Positions 5,834-6,057 of a stretch of DNA of 6,057 nucleotides are shown here, piece after piece; the stretch's first letter is position 1, and each line of letters begins with the position of its first letter. The notes below the pieces were generated by a model. The model had not been told where the DNA came from, did no database searches, and worked only from the letters and a program-made list of their open reading frames with translations. Made by a program: the position numbers and the translations under genes. Source of the DNA: DAONLM01 sp035406685 (lineage in GTDB: Bacteria > Spirochaetota > GWE2-31-10 > MWDO01); assembly GCA_035406685.1 (NCBI GenBank), contig DAONLM010000182.1:1-6057 (forward strand), written 5' to 3'.

Positions 5834-6057
5834 AAATTTTATTTATCATAATTGAAAATTAAAATCAATCAATTATACGACAATTCTTGTTTTAAAATTA
5901 TTTAGTCTATTTTTTTTATAAAATAATAGTTATATTATACAAATATGATTAACCTTTAATTATTTATATTTTTTTTAATTGTTAATTTTTATTCTCAATG
6001 GATGCGATTTTATTTTTAGGCAAAAATTTTTTATTTTTTTTCTTAAATTTTGTAAAG
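5834..6057. other. AT-rich upstream region; T-tracts, no confident gene
   Basis: About 220 bases of nearly pure A/T apart from the promoter candidate. Runs of eight T lie at 5910-5917, 5969-5976 and 6034-6041. Such tracts can bend DNA or act as UP-element-like sequence, but the composition alone could explain them. A plus-strand ATG at 5998 opens a frame to the window edge (reading MDAILFLGKN...) without a ribosome binding site. Two minus frames are also open from the edge for about 24 codons, one Lys-rich and ending ...IENKN. None can be preferred, so the neighbouring gene is undetermined. Confidence 0.4.
5845..5872 (-). promoter_or_regulatory. Candidate promoter of the cupin/dehydrogenase unit
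   Basis: The minus strand shows TTGATT (5867-5872, 4 of 6 to -35), a 16-base spacer, then TATGAT (5845-5850, 5 of 6 to -10). Transcription would begin near 5838, leaving a leader of about 18 bases that just includes the AGGAGG. A perfect TATAAT also occurs on the minus strand at 5872-5877, but no good -35 lies 16-18 bases before it. Either could be used. Confidence 0.45.

Noticed and set aside
5948..5986. Inverted repeat ATTAAC / GTTAAT with a T-rich interior
   Set aside because: The stem is six A/T-rich pairs with a large bulge and long loop. It is expected by chance in this composition and does not look like a usable terminator.
5998..6057. Possible start of a divergent plus-strand gene
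   Set aside because: The frame is open to the edge and hydrophobic, but no Shine-Dalgarno sequence precedes the ATG and T-rich DNA readily gives Phe/Leu-rich frames.

Overview
The window is very AT-rich (roughly a quarter to 30% GC by eye). All four complete genes lie on the minus strand, so transcription runs from high to low coordinates. The standard genetic code holds, every start is ATG, and clear AGGAGG/AGGTGG-type ribosome binding sites are present. An RND pump with a secreted adaptor implies a two-membrane (diderm) bacterium. Low GC together with an adaptor that lacks the alpha-hairpin, as reported for BesA of Borrelia burgdorferi, makes a spirochaete a reasonable guess. The window holds no taxonomic marker, so this remains inference.

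Layout, in transcription order. (1) 5821-6057 is an AT-rich upstream region with long T-tracts and a probable promoter close to the first gene. (2) 5476-5820 encodes a small single-domain metal-binding cupin. (3) 4330-5472 encodes an iron-type (group III) alcohol dehydrogenase, three bases after the cupin stop, with its ribosome binding site inside the last cupin codons. These two form a tightly coupled two-gene unit. (4) 4120-4329 is an intergenic region with a weak AT-rich inverted repeat near the dehydrogenase end, a plausible promoter, and three copies of GATATCCC that look like operator sites. (5) 3223-4119 encodes a periplasmic adaptor (membrane fusion protein) and (6) 161-3223 encodes the RND permease; their stop and start codons overlap as TAATG. 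(7) 1-160 holds no confident gene.

How the genes work together. The adaptor and permease should form the inner-membrane and periplasmic part of an efflux pump. No TolC-like outer-membrane channel and no regulator lies in the window, so both must be encoded elsewhere. The adaptor has a complete lipoyl domain and beta-barrel but only a short linker where the TolC-contacting hairpin normally sits. The permease keeps one of the two transmembrane-4 aspartates used for proton coupling (D397) and has Ser and Asn where AcrB has D408 and K940. The dehydrogenase has Gln at a usual His metal-ligand position and Ser at a usual active-site His position. This seems to define a recognisable subfamily rather than a broken enzyme. 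The substrate of the cupin/dehydrogenase pair cannot be read from the sequence.

I saw no mobile element, CRISPR array, tRNA or rRNA. The least explained signals are the GATATCCC cluster in front of the pump operon and the hairpin-less adaptor. I found no convincing case for an entirely new system.
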